A DNA stretch of 64,000 nt from an uncultured Thermomicrobiaceae bacterium (GTDB lineage Bacteria; Chloroflexota; Chloroflexia; Thermomicrobiales; Thermomicrobiaceae): positions 1-64,000 of the forward strand of contig CALKCJ010000016.1 of the NCBI GenBank assembly GCA_938082375.1, in the 5' to 3' direction. This document shows positions 8,874 through 17,956 of the stretch, in pieces. The notes beneath the pieces are model-generated. The model did no database searches. It was not told the DNA's origin and was given only the letters and a program-made list of their open reading frames with translations. How positions within the stretch are numbered: the stretch's first letter is position 1; every line of letters starts with the position of its first letter. The position numbers and the translations under genes were made by a program.

Positions 8874-9701
8874 ATGCGTTGGGGCACGCTCCTTCTGGCC
8901 ATCGCCACGGTGCTCGCCGGCGCGCTAGCTGTCGCGCTCGGTGTCGTCCTCGCGCTGCGCCTCCAGCAGCCGCCCGCTCGCCCGGTGCTCGATCCCCGGG
9001 TGCAGCTCACCGTCACGCCGATCCCGACTCTGCCGCCGCTGGATGTCACACCCGTGAGGACGAGCACGCCGACGCCGGCCGCCTTGAGCACGCCAGCAGC
9101 GACTCCGCTGGCAGTCTCGTCCAGTGAGATTGACAACCCGGCGCGCGCGGCAATCGACAGCGTCGTGCAGGTACGGACGGCCCGCAGCCAGGGAACCGGT
9201 TTCGCCTGGTCGCGGCGAGGCACAGCTCTCGTGATCGTCACCGCCGCACATGTCGTAGAGGCTGCCTCGACGGTCACGGTCATTGCTCCCGACGGCACCG
9301 AGCACCCGACGAGCGTACTCACCCGCGACCCGGTCGTCGATATCGCGCTGCTGGAGGTCGCTGACGGGCTGTCGCTGGAGCCGCTCGCGCGCGGCGATTC
9401 GCAGCGGCTCGCCCCGGGCGATCCCCTCTATGTGGTCGGATTTGCCCTGGGTACCGAGCTCCTCGGCGATCCTACGGTGACACGCGGCGTGCTCTCTAGG
9501 CGCCGCATCATTGATGAGGTCGAGTACTTGCAGACCGATGCGGCCATGAACCCAGGAAACAGTGGAGGGCCGGTGCTGGACAGCCGAGGGCGCGTGGTCG
9601 GGGTCGCAGTCGCGGTCATCCGGAACGCCAAGGGGATACCACTCGAGGAGCTCAACTTCGCCGTCGCGGTAGAAGAAGTCATCGCGGTGGCCGGAAACTG
9701 A
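8874..9701 (+). CDS. Membrane-anchored trypsin-like serine protease (HtrA/DegP type, no PDZ)
   Basis: The 275-residue protein has an N-terminal anchor (LLLAIATVLAGALAVALGVV) and a Thr/Pro-rich linker, followed by an S1C protease domain outside the membrane. The catalytic triad is complete. His is in VTAAHVVEAA, Asp in DPVVDIALLEV, and Ser in AMNPGNSGGPVLD. The chain ends shortly after the protease fold, so the PDZ domain usual in HtrA is absent. The ATG follows GAGGATCAGGCC 11 bases after the coiled-coil gene, suggesting a two-gene operon. Its substrate is unknown; envelope quality control is the family norm. Confidence 0.88.
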   Translation: MRWGTLLLAIATVLAGALAVALGVVLALRLQQPPARPVLDPRVQLTVTPIPTLPPLDVTPVRTSTPTPAALSTPAATPLAVSSSEIDNPARAAIDSVVQVRTARSQGTGFAWSRRGTALVIVTAAHVVEAASTVTVIAPDGTEHPTSVLTRDPVVDIALLEVADGLSLEPLARGDSQRLAPGDPLYVVGFALGTELLGDPTVTRGVLSRRRIIDEVEYLQTDAAMNPGNSGGPVLDSRGRVVGVAVAVIRNAKGIPLEELNFAVAVEEVIAVAGN

Positions 9702-9802
9702 GGAGCAGCACTCGGCCCAGCCGTCAGCCAGCACCCGAGGCCAGGGAACGCTGTCAGAAGGCCCGTGCCACCACACCCGGGCGTGCCCGTACCTCACGGT
9801 GG

Positions 9803-10186
9803 TCAGGCCGAGCGAGGGGTGGGCACGGGGAGCTGCTCGACCCGGCTGAAGATCGCCTCAGCCAGCTCAGCGGGCAGGCCGACCTCCACCAGCCAGGCCC
9901 TGAGGTCGTCCAGGCGAGTAAACTCCTCCTCGCCCCAGCGCATCCGCTGCCGCTCAGCCGGGTCGTGCACGACCCAGATTCCGTGCTGTACCAGGATGTC
10001 GCCGCGCGGGCCGAGCCCGATCCGGAGCCGCGCTTGAACCGGCTGGCCGATGCCAGCCTGGCGGCGATCCTGTCTCGTACAGGCGACCTCGAGGGCAGGG
10101 CGAGCCGGGTCGGGGATCCACCTGCAGTACCATCCCGCCACCTCCCCGGCCGCCATCGGCCCCTCGGCCATCTCTGCCCCAGCCAT
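9803..10186 (-). CDS. Hypothetical protein, about 127 residues
   Basis: I do not recognise this family. The ATG at 10186 is chosen because AGGGGAGCAGGAGCG precedes it; an upstream GTG at 10204 would add six residues. The product is soluble and mixed alpha/beta, with WYCRWIPDPARPALEVACTR near the N-terminus and an acidic helical C-terminus (RLDDLRAWLVEVGLPAELAE). There is no signal peptide or TM segment. It lies 43 bases downstream of the D-threonine-aldolase-like gene on the same strand and may be co-transcribed with it. Convergent with the protease gene. Confidence 0.5.
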   Translation of the reverse strand: MAGAEMAEGPMAAGEVAGWYCRWIPDPARPALEVACTRQDRRQAGIGQPVQARLRIGLGPRGDILVQHGIWVVHDPAERQRMRWGEEEFTRLDDLRAWLVEVGLPAELAEAIFSRVEQLPVPTPRSA

Positions 10187-10229
10187 CGCTCCTGCTCCCC
10201 TCACCCATGCCGGGCAGCGACGCTCGCCT

Positions 10230-11327
10230 TCACTGCGAGCGGCCGCGCGCGGCTACCGGCCAGACCGCTTCTACGACCCCGTCGCGCACGACGACATAGG
10301 AGTCGTGCAGGTTGACCGTGGTGCAGACGTGCCCCGGAAGAAACCGCAGCTTGTCGCCGGGGCGCAGGCTGCGTGCCTCTCCCTCCAGCCGCAGCCGCGC
10401 ATGCTCTTCCGACAGTCCGAGTACAGTAACGCCAGCGACGTCGGCGGCCTCGGGCAGGCCAAGTTCCGGAGTAGCGGTCTTCAGTCCGATATCGGCCACC
10501 GCACGGTCAGGAGCCGGCCGGCTGAGAATGGTCGCCCAGAGGAAGAGCGCCGGCTCGAAGACGCTCCCCGGCCCCTCTACTCTGCGGTAGGTGGCATCCA
10601 TAAAGACGTAGCTGCCGGCCTGGACCTCGTCGACGCCTTCGATCTGGCTCGTGATGTCGTACGTGCCGGTACCCCCGCCGCTCACCAGCTCCACCGGGAT
10701 GCCGGCGCTCTCGATCAGTCGCCTCGTCTCGATCAGCGGTGCCATCGCTTCCTGGACGCGCCGCTCGCGTTCGGCCCGGTCTCTCACCGTCACGAGGTGG
10801 CCTTCATAGCCCTGGAGTCCCCGGAAAACCAGGCCAGGCAGCTCGACGACGCGGCGCGCCAGCGCGAGAGCCCGCTCGCCCGGCTCGACGCCACAGCGCC
10901 GCATGCCAATGTCCACCTCGACCAGGATCCCCACGCTCGTACCGGCTGTCTGCGCTGCTGCCGAGAGCTGCTCGGCGTTCACTGCGTCGTCGACGCAGAC
11001 GGTCACCCGGGCGTAGCGGGCCAGCCGGACCAGCCGGGCGATCTTCTGCTCCCCCACCACCTGGTTCGCAATCAGGAGGTCGCGGATCCCTGCGTGTGCC
11101 AGCACCTCAGCCTCGCCCAGCTTGGCACAGGTGATCCCGACTGCCCCAGCCTCGAGTTGCAGGTGGGCGATCTGGGGAGACTTGTGCGTCTTGGCGTGCG
11201 GCCGGAGCACTGCTCGGCTGCTGCGGAAGTAGGCGGCCATACGGGCGATGTTGCGCTCTAGCGCCCCGACATCGATGACCAGCGCTGGTGTGTCGACCAC
11301 CTCCAGCGGCGTGCCGATCAGCGACAT
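10230..11327 (-). CDS. PLP-dependent D-threonine aldolase / D-serine dehydratase-like enzyme
   Basis: Alanine-racemase-fold enzyme of the DSD1/low-specificity D-threonine aldolase group, which cleaves D-beta-hydroxy amino acids or dehydrates D-serine. The Schiff-base lysine is in LRPHAKTHKSP, about 40 residues in. The metal-binding His-x-Cys near the C-terminus is seen in LPGHVCTTVNLHDSYVV. SGGGTGTYD and GSYVFMDATY are phosphate- and substrate-loop motifs of the family. The start is ATG 11327 (MSLIGTPLEVVDTPA), preceded by AAGGAGGC five bases upstream, which gives 365 residues, normal for the group. Which D-amino acid it uses cannot be told from sequence. Confidence 0.85.
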   Translation of the reverse strand: MSLIGTPLEVVDTPALVIDVGALERNIARMAAYFRSSRAVLRPHAKTHKSPQIAHLQLEAGAVGITCAKLGEAEVLAHAGIRDLLIANQVVGEQKIARLVRLARYARVTVCVDDAVNAEQLSAAAQTAGTSVGILVEVDIGMRRCGVEPGERALALARRVVELPGLVFRGLQGYEGHLVTVRDRAERERRVQEAMAPLIETRRLIESAGIPVELVSGGGTGTYDITSQIEGVDEVQAGSYVFMDATYRRVEGPGSVFEPALFLWATILSRPAPDRAVADIGLKTATPELGLPEAADVAGVTVLGLSEEHARLRLEGEARSLRPGDKLRFLPGHVCTTVNLHDSYVVVRDGVVEAVWPVAARGRSQ

Positions 11328-11464
11328 CACGCCTCCTTCTCCACAACCCTTCCCGCACGATCCTAATCGCAAACGCTGGCAGGCGCTAGAGCCGGCCAGG
11401 CCGCGCCTCGCGCCCTTGCCAGAGCGAAGGCCGTCCGTGCCCCTACACGCCTTTGCACAAATGT

Positions 11465-11854
11465 TCAGTCCGCGGCCACTGCCTGTTCAGTCGCTTCAGC
11501 TGGGCGCTGGTAGCTGGCGGTCACCACCGTGTGCAGCCCGCCACGGATGTTGAAATCCGCCACGACAGTCATCCGGCGAGGCTGGAGCGCCGCCACCAGG
11601 TCGTCGAGGATCAAGTTCGTGACAGCCTCGTGGAAGTGCCCCTCGTTGCGATACGACCAGAGGTAGAGCTTGAGCGACTTCAGCTCGACACAGAGCCGGT
11701 CGGGCACGTAGCGGATGGTGATGGTGGCGAAGTCGGGCTGGCCGGTCTTGGGACATACGCAGGTGAATTCGTTGGTCGAGATCTCGATCTCGTAGTCCCG
11801 CTCGGGCTTCGGGTTCGGGATGGTCTCCAGTGTCTTGCTCGGCTGTGTCGGCAT
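11465..11854 (-). CDS. queF: NADPH-dependent 7-cyano-7-deazaguanine (preQ0) reductase QueF
   Basis: Reduces preQ0 to preQ1 in the queuosine tRNA-modification pathway. The 129-residue unimodal form has the thioimide-forming cysteine in [17 protein letters not shown]. The QueF motif [20 protein letters not shown] follows, with its conserved Glu-Lys-Ser-x-Lys, and a C-terminal RGGLHT segment. The open frame runs further upstream, but ATG 11854 is preceded by CCGGAGGACACG and gives the normal family length. No other queuosine genes lie in the window, so it stands alone here. Confidence 0.93.
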   Translation of the reverse strand: MPTQPSKTLETIPNPKPERDYEIEISTNEFTCVCPKTGQPDFATITIRYVPDRLCVELKSLKLYLWSYRNEGHFHEAVTNLILDDLVAALQPRRMTVVADFNIRGGLHTVVTASYQRPAEATEQAVAAD

Positions 11855-12005
11855 CGTGTCCTCCGGACTCGCTTTCGGTCTCCGCTGCATCGGTATCCCG
11901 ATAAGTATACCGAGCCGACTCGCTCCCGATCGGCAGGTGGGTTCCTCTCCCGGCCACGAGCGCGCTGCTGAGGTAGAATGCCAGCAGAGGTGAAGGAGGT
12001 CGGGT

Positions 12006-12182
12006 ATGGCGTTCATCGGGATGGAGCCGGAACCACTCACGCCGCGAGGGCGGCGGATCGTCTCTACGGCGCTGGCGCTGGCGCTGCTCGGGCTGGTGGT
12101 CTGGATCGTCGCCACGGTCTGGATGCTTCACAACCCCGGGCAGGGCTCGATGCCGATCGAGAACAGCCCCTGGTTCCGCTGA
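12006..12182 (+). CDS. Small single-TM membrane protein, 58 residues
   Basis: This short gene was found by its ribosome binding site: GAAGGAGG ends about six bases before ATG 12006. The product begins [17 protein letters not shown], continues with a single hydrophobic segment ([20 protein letters not shown], about residues 18-37), and ends with a short polar tail finishing in SPWFR. No family is recognised. A possible -10 TAGAAT lies at 11973-11978. The reading frame is short, but the signal and the coding-like third-position GC support it. The aldo/keto reductase gene follows after 124 bases. Confidence 0.6.
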   Translation: MAFIGMEPEPLTPRGRRIVSTALALALLGLVVWIVATVWMLHNPGQGSMPIENSPWFR

Positions 12183-12306
12183 ATTGGATGCCTGGGCTGC
12201 GCATCGCCGGGCTTCGTGTGCCCTGCGGTAGCAACGTGCCCTCCTCGACGGGCGTGACTGCGGTAGTGGTCGGGCGGCGGCAGGACGCTCGAGATTGGAG
12301 CAGGCC

Positions 12307-13173
12307 ATGGAGAAGCGCCGACTCGGTCGCCTCGGACACCTGAGCAGCGTCCTGATCTACGGTGGTGCAGCCCTCTGGAGCGTCCACCCAGACGAAGCCG
12401 ACCGGTCGATTGCGCTCGCGCTGGAAGCGGGTATCAATCACTTCGATACAGCACCCAGCTACGGTGACTCGGAGCTGCATCTGGGACGCTGGATGTCGCA
12501 AGTCCGCACGCAGGTCTTCCTCGCGACCAAGGTGGACGAGCGTGACCGCGACGCTGCCAGGCGACAGATTCACCGATCGCTTGAACGGCTGCGGGTCGAG
12601 TCGGTCGACCTGCTCCAACTCCACGCGGTCAATGACCGTGGCGTCCTCGAGGAGGTCATGGCCCCAGGCGGCGCGCTCGAAGCGCTGATCGAGGCCCGCG
12701 AGGAGGGGCTGACGCGAGGCATCGGCATCACCGGCCACGGGCATCAGGCACCCGCGACGCACCTCGAAGCGCTCCGTCGCTTCCCCTTCGATACCGTGCT
12801 CGTTCCGCTCAACTACCGGCTCTGGCAGGACGATGCGTACCGCATGGACTACGAGCGGCTGGCCGCCGAGGTGCGCCGACAGGACGCCGGTCTGATGGTC
12901 ATCAAGGCGCTGGCCTATCGCCCGTGGTCGGCAGGTGAGGAGCAGCGCTACACGACCTGGTACGCGCCGATCGATGAGCAGCGCGCAATCGACGCTGCTG
13001 TCGCCTTCGTGCTCCGGCGACCAGAGGTGACCGGCCTGGCGACCCCGGGCGACGTGCGGCTCTTGCCACTGCTGATCGCGGCGGAGCGCCGTGCGTCCTC
13101 GGTGAGCGACGCGCAGATTCACGCGGTACTCGACCACCTCCCCGAGTACGAGTCGCCGTTCGTTACGCTCTAG
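12307..13173 (+). CDS. Aldo/keto reductase family oxidoreductase
   Basis: NADP-dependent reductase of the AKR superfamily, about 288 residues. The catalytic tetrad elements are visible: Asp and Tyr in NHFDTAPSYGDSELHLG, Lys in FLATKVDERD, and His in LLQLHAVND. The start is placed at ATG 12307 with TTGGAGCAGGCC upstream; an in-frame TTG at 12295 would add four residues. The C-terminal half looks like the AKR cofactor-binding region (PEVTGLATPGD). The substrate is unknown. It differs clearly from the second AKR at 47438, which sits in a sugar operon. Confidence 0.82.
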   Translation: MEKRRLGRLGHLSSVLIYGGAALWSVHPDEADRSIALALEAGINHFDTAPSYGDSELHLGRWMSQVRTQVFLATKVDERDRDAARRQIHRSLERLRVESVDLLQLHAVNDRGVLEEVMAPGGALEALIEAREEGLTRGIGITGHGHQAPATHLEALRRFPFDTVLVPLNYRLWQDDAYRMDYERLAAEVRRQDAGLMVIKALAYRPWSAGEEQRYTTWYAPIDEQRAIDAAVAFVLRRPEVTGLATPGDVRLLPLLIAAERRASSVSDAQIHAVLDHLPEYESPFVTL

Positions 13174-13326
13174 GCTCGAAGTCTCCACGGCGGTCGCTAG
13201 CCCGAGGGGGCACTGCCCAAGGTGCCGGAACCTGGAGCCAGGGCTCTCCCCTCGTGGCGGTCACCACCCGGTGTCATGGCTCAGCAGAGACGACCGTTCG
13301 GGTAGACTTGATCGGGGAGAACCTGG

Positions 13327-14088
13327 GTGAAGGATGTGCGGGCGATGCTCTACCGGTTCCTCAGTAGTGACTATCCGATCACGCTGACGCTGCTGCTCGT
13401 CCTGCTGGCCTGGGCGCGCTGGCAGCGGGCGGTGCTGCGGGACATGGTTCGCCTGCCGTCACGCCGCTGGGCGCTGATCGGCCGTGCCGCTATCGTGGCC
13501 ACCCTTGTGCTCCTGCTCTGGGTCGCGCTATTCGACAACTGGCGGCAACTGCTCGGCCTTTTCCTGCCTGCCGGCCAGCGCTGGATGAGCGACCCCTATG
13601 AGACCGCGCCGACAGCCTGGCCTTTGCGTGTGGTCACGCTGCTGTTGCTCACCGTGTCGGTCGCTGGCTCAGCGCTCGTCTACGCCTACAACCGCGGCGG
13701 CGTGCTCCTTCCTCTGGCGCTGGTCGTGCCGGCGCGGGCGTACCTGTACTTCCTCGACCCGATCCGCCAGCGCACCGACGTGCTGCTGCGCATGGCCGAA
13801 GGGAAGCTAGAAGGTGCACGGCTCATCGACATCGTCGGGACGCTCTACTGGGCAGTAGGCCTGTATGCGCTGATCGGCTCGCTTATCCTGGCGGCATGGC
13901 TCTTTCTCTGGGGCCTGGCAGTGCCGGTGGCCAGGCTCGTGGTCTGGCTGATCGCGCGTGGGCAGGAGACACGCCCCTCCGAGCGGTTCGCTCTCTACCG
14001 GCAGCGGGCCGAGGCGATGCGCCGGGCGGCTGAGGTGACGCCTCCCGCCACCCCACCGGAGACGGTACCACCGCAGAGCCGGGACTAA
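13327..14088 (+). CDS. Integral membrane protein, about five TM segments, unknown function
   Basis: The 253-residue protein contains hydrophobic stretches LTLLLVLLAWARW, IGRAAIVATLVLLLWVALF, LRVVTLLLLTVSVAGSALVY, VLLPLALVVPARAYLYF and a long C-terminal pair (ALIGSLILAAWLFLWGLAVP / VARLVVWLIA). A charged, proline-rich cytoplasmic tail follows. The GTG start at 13327 has GGGGAGAACCTG upstream; ATG 13345 is an alternative. No family is recognised. It converges on the anti-sigma gene. Confidence 0.65.
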   Translation: MKDVRAMLYRFLSSDYPITLTLLLVLLAWARWQRAVLRDMVRLPSRRWALIGRAAIVATLVLLLWVALFDNWRQLLGLFLPAGQRWMSDPYETAPTAWPLRVVTLLLLTVSVAGSALVYAYNRGGVLLPLALVVPARAYLYFLDPIRQRTDVLLRMAEGKLEGARLIDIVGTLYWAVGLYALIGSLILAAWLFLWGLAVPVARLVVWLIARGQETRPSERFALYRQRAEAMRRAAEVTPPATPPETVPPQSRD

Positions 14089-14136
14089 TTCTCGAGGCGG
14101 CACGGGACGGGGGCGTTCGGCCAGGGGCCGCTGCGC

Positions 14137-15012
14137 TCATTCCATCGACTCGGCGATCAGGAGCGCGGTCTCTTTCGAGATGTTTCCCTCCAGGCGCAGT
14201 GTCAGGTCGCGGTTGACCCAGAGGAGGGTATTGCCGGCCAGCCGCTGCTGGTCCCGCCACTCGCCGCTCGGCGTCCGCAGGATCAGAATGTGCGGCCCAC
14301 CTGCGATCCAGTAGCCGGGGCCGTTGCGCACAGTGACCGGCTCGATCACGCTCTCCGGCCCCACCCCTTTCGCGAAGACCGGCTCGTCCGGCGAGCCCTG
14401 AAACTGCATGACGAGCAGCCCGACTCCGGTCATCTGGCTGGCCGGGATCTCGGGTGGGCGTGGCCGGTAGACCAGCGTCACCACCGAAACCGGACGGGTC
14501 TCGTCGAGGTAGACAGCGTCCGGTGGGCCAAGAGCCACCGGCAGCAGGATGCGGAAAGGGACATGCCGCTGCGCTTCCTCGAGCGACATCTCAGTGCCGA
14601 GGAAGAGCGGCGACACCGGCGTGGGAGCCGGGACCGTGCCAGGCACGGTAGGGGCCGTCGGTGTGGCGTGGGTCTCAGCCGTGCTCGTCGCGGGCGCGGG
14701 CGTCGGCGAAGCGACGACGCGGATCTCGATGCCGGGCAGGCCGAACCGCTCCGCGATCGCCGAGCGCGCCGCCGGCCAGAGACCGATCATCAGCGCAGCG
14801 AGCAGCGCGCAGGCCAGAAGCGTCACGGCCAGTCTGCCACGCGGAGTAACGAGGACTGCCCACCAGGGACGGGCTGGGCGCTGGCCTTCGAGTAGTCGCT
14901 GCCGCACCGCCCCGCTGAGGTCTGGTGCCGGTGGGAGATCCAGCTCCTCCCGCAGGCGGGCGAGGGCGGCCTCCAGATCCTCATCGCGCGCGGGCCATCG
15001 CTGCTCAGTCAT
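14137..15012 (-). CDS. Membrane-bound anti-sigma-factor-like protein
   Basis: Probable regulator of the adjoining ECF sigma factor. The 291-residue protein has a cytoplasmic helical N-terminus (DEDLEAALARLREELDLP) and a single TM segment (RLAVTLLACALLAALMIGLW, about residues 59-78). Thr/Pro-rich and then folded outer domains follow, the latter beginning MSLEEAQRHVPFRILLP, which resembles DUF4367-like sensory domains. Its ATG at 15012 overlaps the sigma factor stop by eight bases, the usual coupled sigma/anti-sigma arrangement. No zinc-binding HxxxCxxC motif is present, so it is not a ZAS-type anti-sigma. The role is inferred from position and architecture. Confidence 0.7.
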   Translation of the reverse strand: MTEQRWPARDEDLEAALARLREELDLPPAPDLSGAVRQRLLEGQRPARPWWAVLVTPRGRLAVTLLACALLAALMIGLWPAARSAIAERFGLPGIEIRVVASPTPAPATSTAETHATPTAPTVPGTVPAPTPVSPLFLGTEMSLEEAQRHVPFRILLPVALGPPDAVYLDETRPVSVVTLVYRPRPPEIPASQMTGVGLLVMQFQGSPDEPVFAKGVGPESVIEPVTVRNGPGYWIAGGPHILILRTPSGEWRDQQRLAGNTLLWVNRDLTLRLEGNISKETALLIAESME

Positions 15013-15592
15013 CGTCGCTGCTCCTCAGCTCGCCACGCGGCTTGGGCTGCGCCTCGGGCGCCAACCGCTGTCGCAGCCGGGCCAGCGCCCGCGACAGCCG
15101 GGACTTCACCGTGCCCCGAGCACAGCCGAGCGCCTCGGCGATCTCAGCTTCGGACAGCTCTAGGAAGTACCGGTAGATGATCACGAGCCGGTCCTCCTCG
15201 CGCAGGCTCTCGAGCGCCTCGAGGAGCAACTGCCGCTGCTCGAGCCCGAGCGCCGCGGCCTCCGGGGAGGGGAGAAATGATCCGGTCTCCTGGCTGCTGA
15301 CCGTGACCCGGAGCCGCAGGGAGGCCTGCCGGCTCATCCGCGTGCGCCGGTTGCGCGCCTGGTTGGCGACGATCCTGAGCAGCCAGGGCCGGAGCGGCGC
15401 GTCAGTTCGGAAGCGATCGAGGGCGTAGTACGCCTTCACGAAGGCCTCCTGGGCTGCGTCCTCCGCCTCGGCCGCGTCGCGCGTGATCAAATAGGCGGTC
15501 TGGAAGGCAATCTCCGAGTATCGCCGCACCAGCTCGGCATATGCATCGACGTCACCCTGCCTCGCCTTGAGGAGGAGGTCGCGATCGTCCAC
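15005..15592 (-). CDS. ECF-family RNA polymerase sigma factor
   Basis: The 195-residue sigma-70-family protein has region 2 (YSEIAFQTAYLITRDAAEAE, then DAAQEAFVKAYYALDRFR for -10 recognition). Region 4 includes LESLREEDRLVIIYRYFLEL, and its helix-turn-helix is SEAEIAEALGCARGTVKSRL. A charged tail follows. It begins at ATG 15592 and overlaps the anti-sigma gene, so free sigma is probably limited by that partner. Its own promoter should lie in 15593-15899, but no clear -35/-10 pair was identified there. Confidence 0.9.
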   Translation of the reverse strand: MDDRDLLLKARQGDVDAYAELVRRYSEIAFQTAYLITRDAAEAEDAAQEAFVKAYYALDRFRTDAPLRPWLLRIVANQARNRRTRMSRQASLRLRVTVSSQETGSFLPSPEAAALGLEQRQLLLEALESLREEDRLVIIYRYFLELSEAEIAEALGCARGTVKSRLSRALARLRQRLAPEAQPKPRGELRSSDDD

Positions 15593-15899
15593 GGGCCGGC
15601 CCTCTGGCAGGGGCGTACGGCGGTTCGCCGCTGCCCTCAGTACTACAACGCCCAGAGCCGCGCGGTTCCCACGCCGCCTCGGTGCGGGACGCGACGGCCA
15701 GCCTGCCTCGCTGATTGTTCACCACTCGCGAGGAGCGGTCCAAGTGCCAGTGGCGTGTCGCGGCGTGCGGGTACCCGGGGAATGCGGCCCACTGGCTCGG
15801 CACTGAGGCAGCGGGCAGAGAGCTGGAGCTCCATGCGGTGAACTGGCGTCGTCGGATCACCGCTGCTCCGGCCGGGCCTTGAGGCGGGACTGCTCGGCG
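15593..15899. other. Intergenic region upstream of the ECF sigma factor
   Basis: About 307 bases between the sigma factor start and the stop of the propeller gene, both on the minus strand. No convincing gene, RNA or intrinsic terminator was seen. Open frames here are GC-driven and lack a ribosome binding site. It should contain the sigma-gene promoter. Confidence 0.4.
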
Positions 15900-17807
15900 C
15901 TAGGGTGCCGGCTGGGCCTGTCCCCGCCAGCCACGCTGGGCGAGCAGCGTCACGCCGAGCCGGCCGAGCATCACCCGGTACCGGTCTTTGTCGTCCGGGT
16001 GCCACTCGAAGCGCGCGCGCTCGAAGTACTGGACCGTCAGGCCGGAGACGGGATCGGTGAAGACCTCGCTGATCGGGTAGCCGAAGAGGGCGAGCGACTC
16101 GCGCTTCGAGACGCCGGGATCGCCGAGGTCCAGCCCATGGTTCTGCCAGTACACCAGGAAGGCGCCACAGACGCGGTGGCCGGTCTCCGGGAAGAAGACG
16201 CACGAGGGGTCATCCTGCGAGTCGGCCAGGAAAGACCGGAACGCCCTGCTCTCGAGGAATCCCCAGGTGGCCGCCTGCTCGACGCCGACTCGCCCGAGCT
16301 GGACCTCCAGCGGAGTGCCGGCATGCTCCGGGTAGTAGGCCAGCCGGGCCCGCTCGAAGTACTGCACGGTCCGGAGCTGCCCGCTGTCGGGGTCCCATTC
16401 GCTGAACTCCTCAGTCAGCGGGTAACCGAAGATCTCGAGGCCACCGTGCCGCTTCCAGAACGCGAGGAACCCGTGTGCCAGGTAGTGGCCGGTCTCGGGG
16501 AAATAGACCCACTCGTCGCTGCTGGTGCCAGGGTCGGGGCGCGGAGCCGAGGGGAGGACATCGTTGACCCTGGCGACATGGATCTCGACGGCATCCCCCA
16601 TTGTCCGCTGCCAAGCCAGCGTGCCCTCTTTGATTATTGGCGTGCGATTTACCCCGGTGTTGACGGTGACGTTGAACATGCTGGTCGTGGCGAGGTCGAA
16701 CCCCAGAATGTCGATCTGGTCAGGCTTCTCGGGTGGGACCCGCCCCCAGAAGACGTACTGGCCGTCGGTGGTCGGTGAGAAGCTGCCCGTAACCGGGTTG
16801 GCCAGCGTTCGAGCCTGGCCGGTCTTGAGGTCGACGGCGATCAGCTCCTCACCGGCGGTATAGACGACCGTCTCGACGCCGACCGCGTATTCAGGAAGGT
16901 ACGACGTGGCATCACCCTCGGCGACCACCATCGGCTCCTCGTCGGCCGCGACGTGGCGGGCGAGCAGCCGCCAGTCCCAGGTCTCTTCGCCGCCTGTGGA
17001 CCGGGCGGTCGCCTGGAGCCAGACCACCAGCCCGCTCTGGACGCGTGGCGGCCCGATCACCTGGTTTCCGGCAGCTTCGGCTTGAGCCAGCGTGTCCGGT
17101 GCCCTGTTGGTATTCAGGTCTCGCAGCATCAGCCGCTGTCGCCGCCCATCGCTGCTCAGCCAGGCAACCCAGCGGCCCCAGATGGCCGGCGCCGTCTCGT
17201 CGGCCTCGGTCGCCGCGACTACGAGGCGCTCACCGGTCTCGATCCGGATGCCGACGATGTCCGCAGGACACCTCGCGCACAGCTCGCCCTCGCTCCAGAC
17301 GGCAAGGCCCTCACTGAGGTCGAGGCCCGCTCGCTTGGCCGGCCCGGTGGAAAGAGGCATGGGCCGGCGGTCGGCGAGGGCGGCCGCGTAGACGTCGCGG
17401 CGGAGCGGGTCGTCCTCTCCCGGGACGAGCCAGGCGACGAACCGCCCATCGGTCACCGGCGCGGCGTCCTGGCCAGGAATGGCCAGCAACAGCGTCGGTT
17501 CCTGGCTCGCGACAGTGCGGTCGGTCACGACCGCCGCTAGGGTCGCTGCCAGCAGGAGGAGCAGCACGCTCGAGCCCAGTCCACGTCGCGTGGTCAGCCA
17601 GCCGCTCTCTCCCAAGGACGGCCGTCGTGCAGCCTGCTTGCTCCGGTTGGCGTGCCTGCTTGGCGCCGCTTGCGGGGCGCACGAGCGCTGCGCTGGCGCT
17701 CTCGGCTGGTGAGGGTCGTGCAGATCATCCCAGTGCCATCCCCTTGGCGCCGGGGGACGCAACCGCTTGAGCGGTGAACTGGAACCCATTCCGCTCCGCT
17801 TCCCCAT
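15900..17807 (-). CDS. Secreted or membrane-anchored beta-propeller protein with two C-terminal Chloroflexi repeats
   Basis: A protein of up to 635 residues. A basic, Pro/Arg-rich leader precedes one hydrophobic segment (SSVLLLLLAATLAAVVTD, about residues 80-97), which is far from the first ATG. The true start may be an internal codon such as the TTG near 17612. The middle reads as TolB/WD-like propeller blades (ITDGRFVAWLV-type, IWGRWVAWLSSDG, TDGQYVFWGRV). The C-terminal 200 residues hold two copies of a repeat with YFPETGH, GYPLTEEF or GYPISEVF, VQYFERAR, and a closing QLGRVG or MLGRLG. The same motifs occur in the protein at 6518. Probably an extracellular binding or structural protein; the ligand is unknown. 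Confidence 0.75.
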   Translation of the reverse strand: MGKRSGMGSSSPLKRLRPPAPRGWHWDDLHDPHQPRAPAQRSCAPQAAPSRHANRSKQAARRPSLGESGWLTTRRGLGSSVLLLLLAATLAAVVTDRTVASQEPTLLLAIPGQDAAPVTDGRFVAWLVPGEDDPLRRDVYAAALADRRPMPLSTGPAKRAGLDLSEGLAVWSEGELCARCPADIVGIRIETGERLVVAATEADETAPAIWGRWVAWLSSDGRRQRLMLRDLNTNRAPDTLAQAEAAGNQVIGPPRVQSGLVVWLQATARSTGGEETWDWRLLARHVAADEEPMVVAEGDATSYLPEYAVGVETVVYTAGEELIAVDLKTGQARTLANPVTGSFSPTTDGQYVFWGRVPPEKPDQIDILGFDLATTSMFNVTVNTGVNRTPIIKEGTLAWQRTMGDAVEIHVARVNDVLPSAPRPDPGTSSDEWVYFPETGHYLAHGFLAFWKRHGGLEIFGYPLTEEFSEWDPDSGQLRTVQYFERARLAYYPEHAGTPLEVQLGRVGVEQAATWGFLESRAFRSFLADSQDDPSCVFFPETGHRVCGAFLVYWQNHGLDLGDPGVSKRESLALFGYPISEVFTDPVSGLTVQYFERARFEWHPDDKDRYRVMLGRLGVTLLAQRGWRGQAQPAP

Positions 17808-17956
17808 TCATTTCTCCAATACTAGACCATCGTCTAGACGAGCGATAGGGATACAAGTCCTAAGGTGCGGCACCGAGCAGGATCGCCAGCGGCAGGCCAC
17901 CCTGGCGTATGTCGGCCCCCTCGCCAGGCGCTGTCGATCGATCTCGTCGCCGGGGC

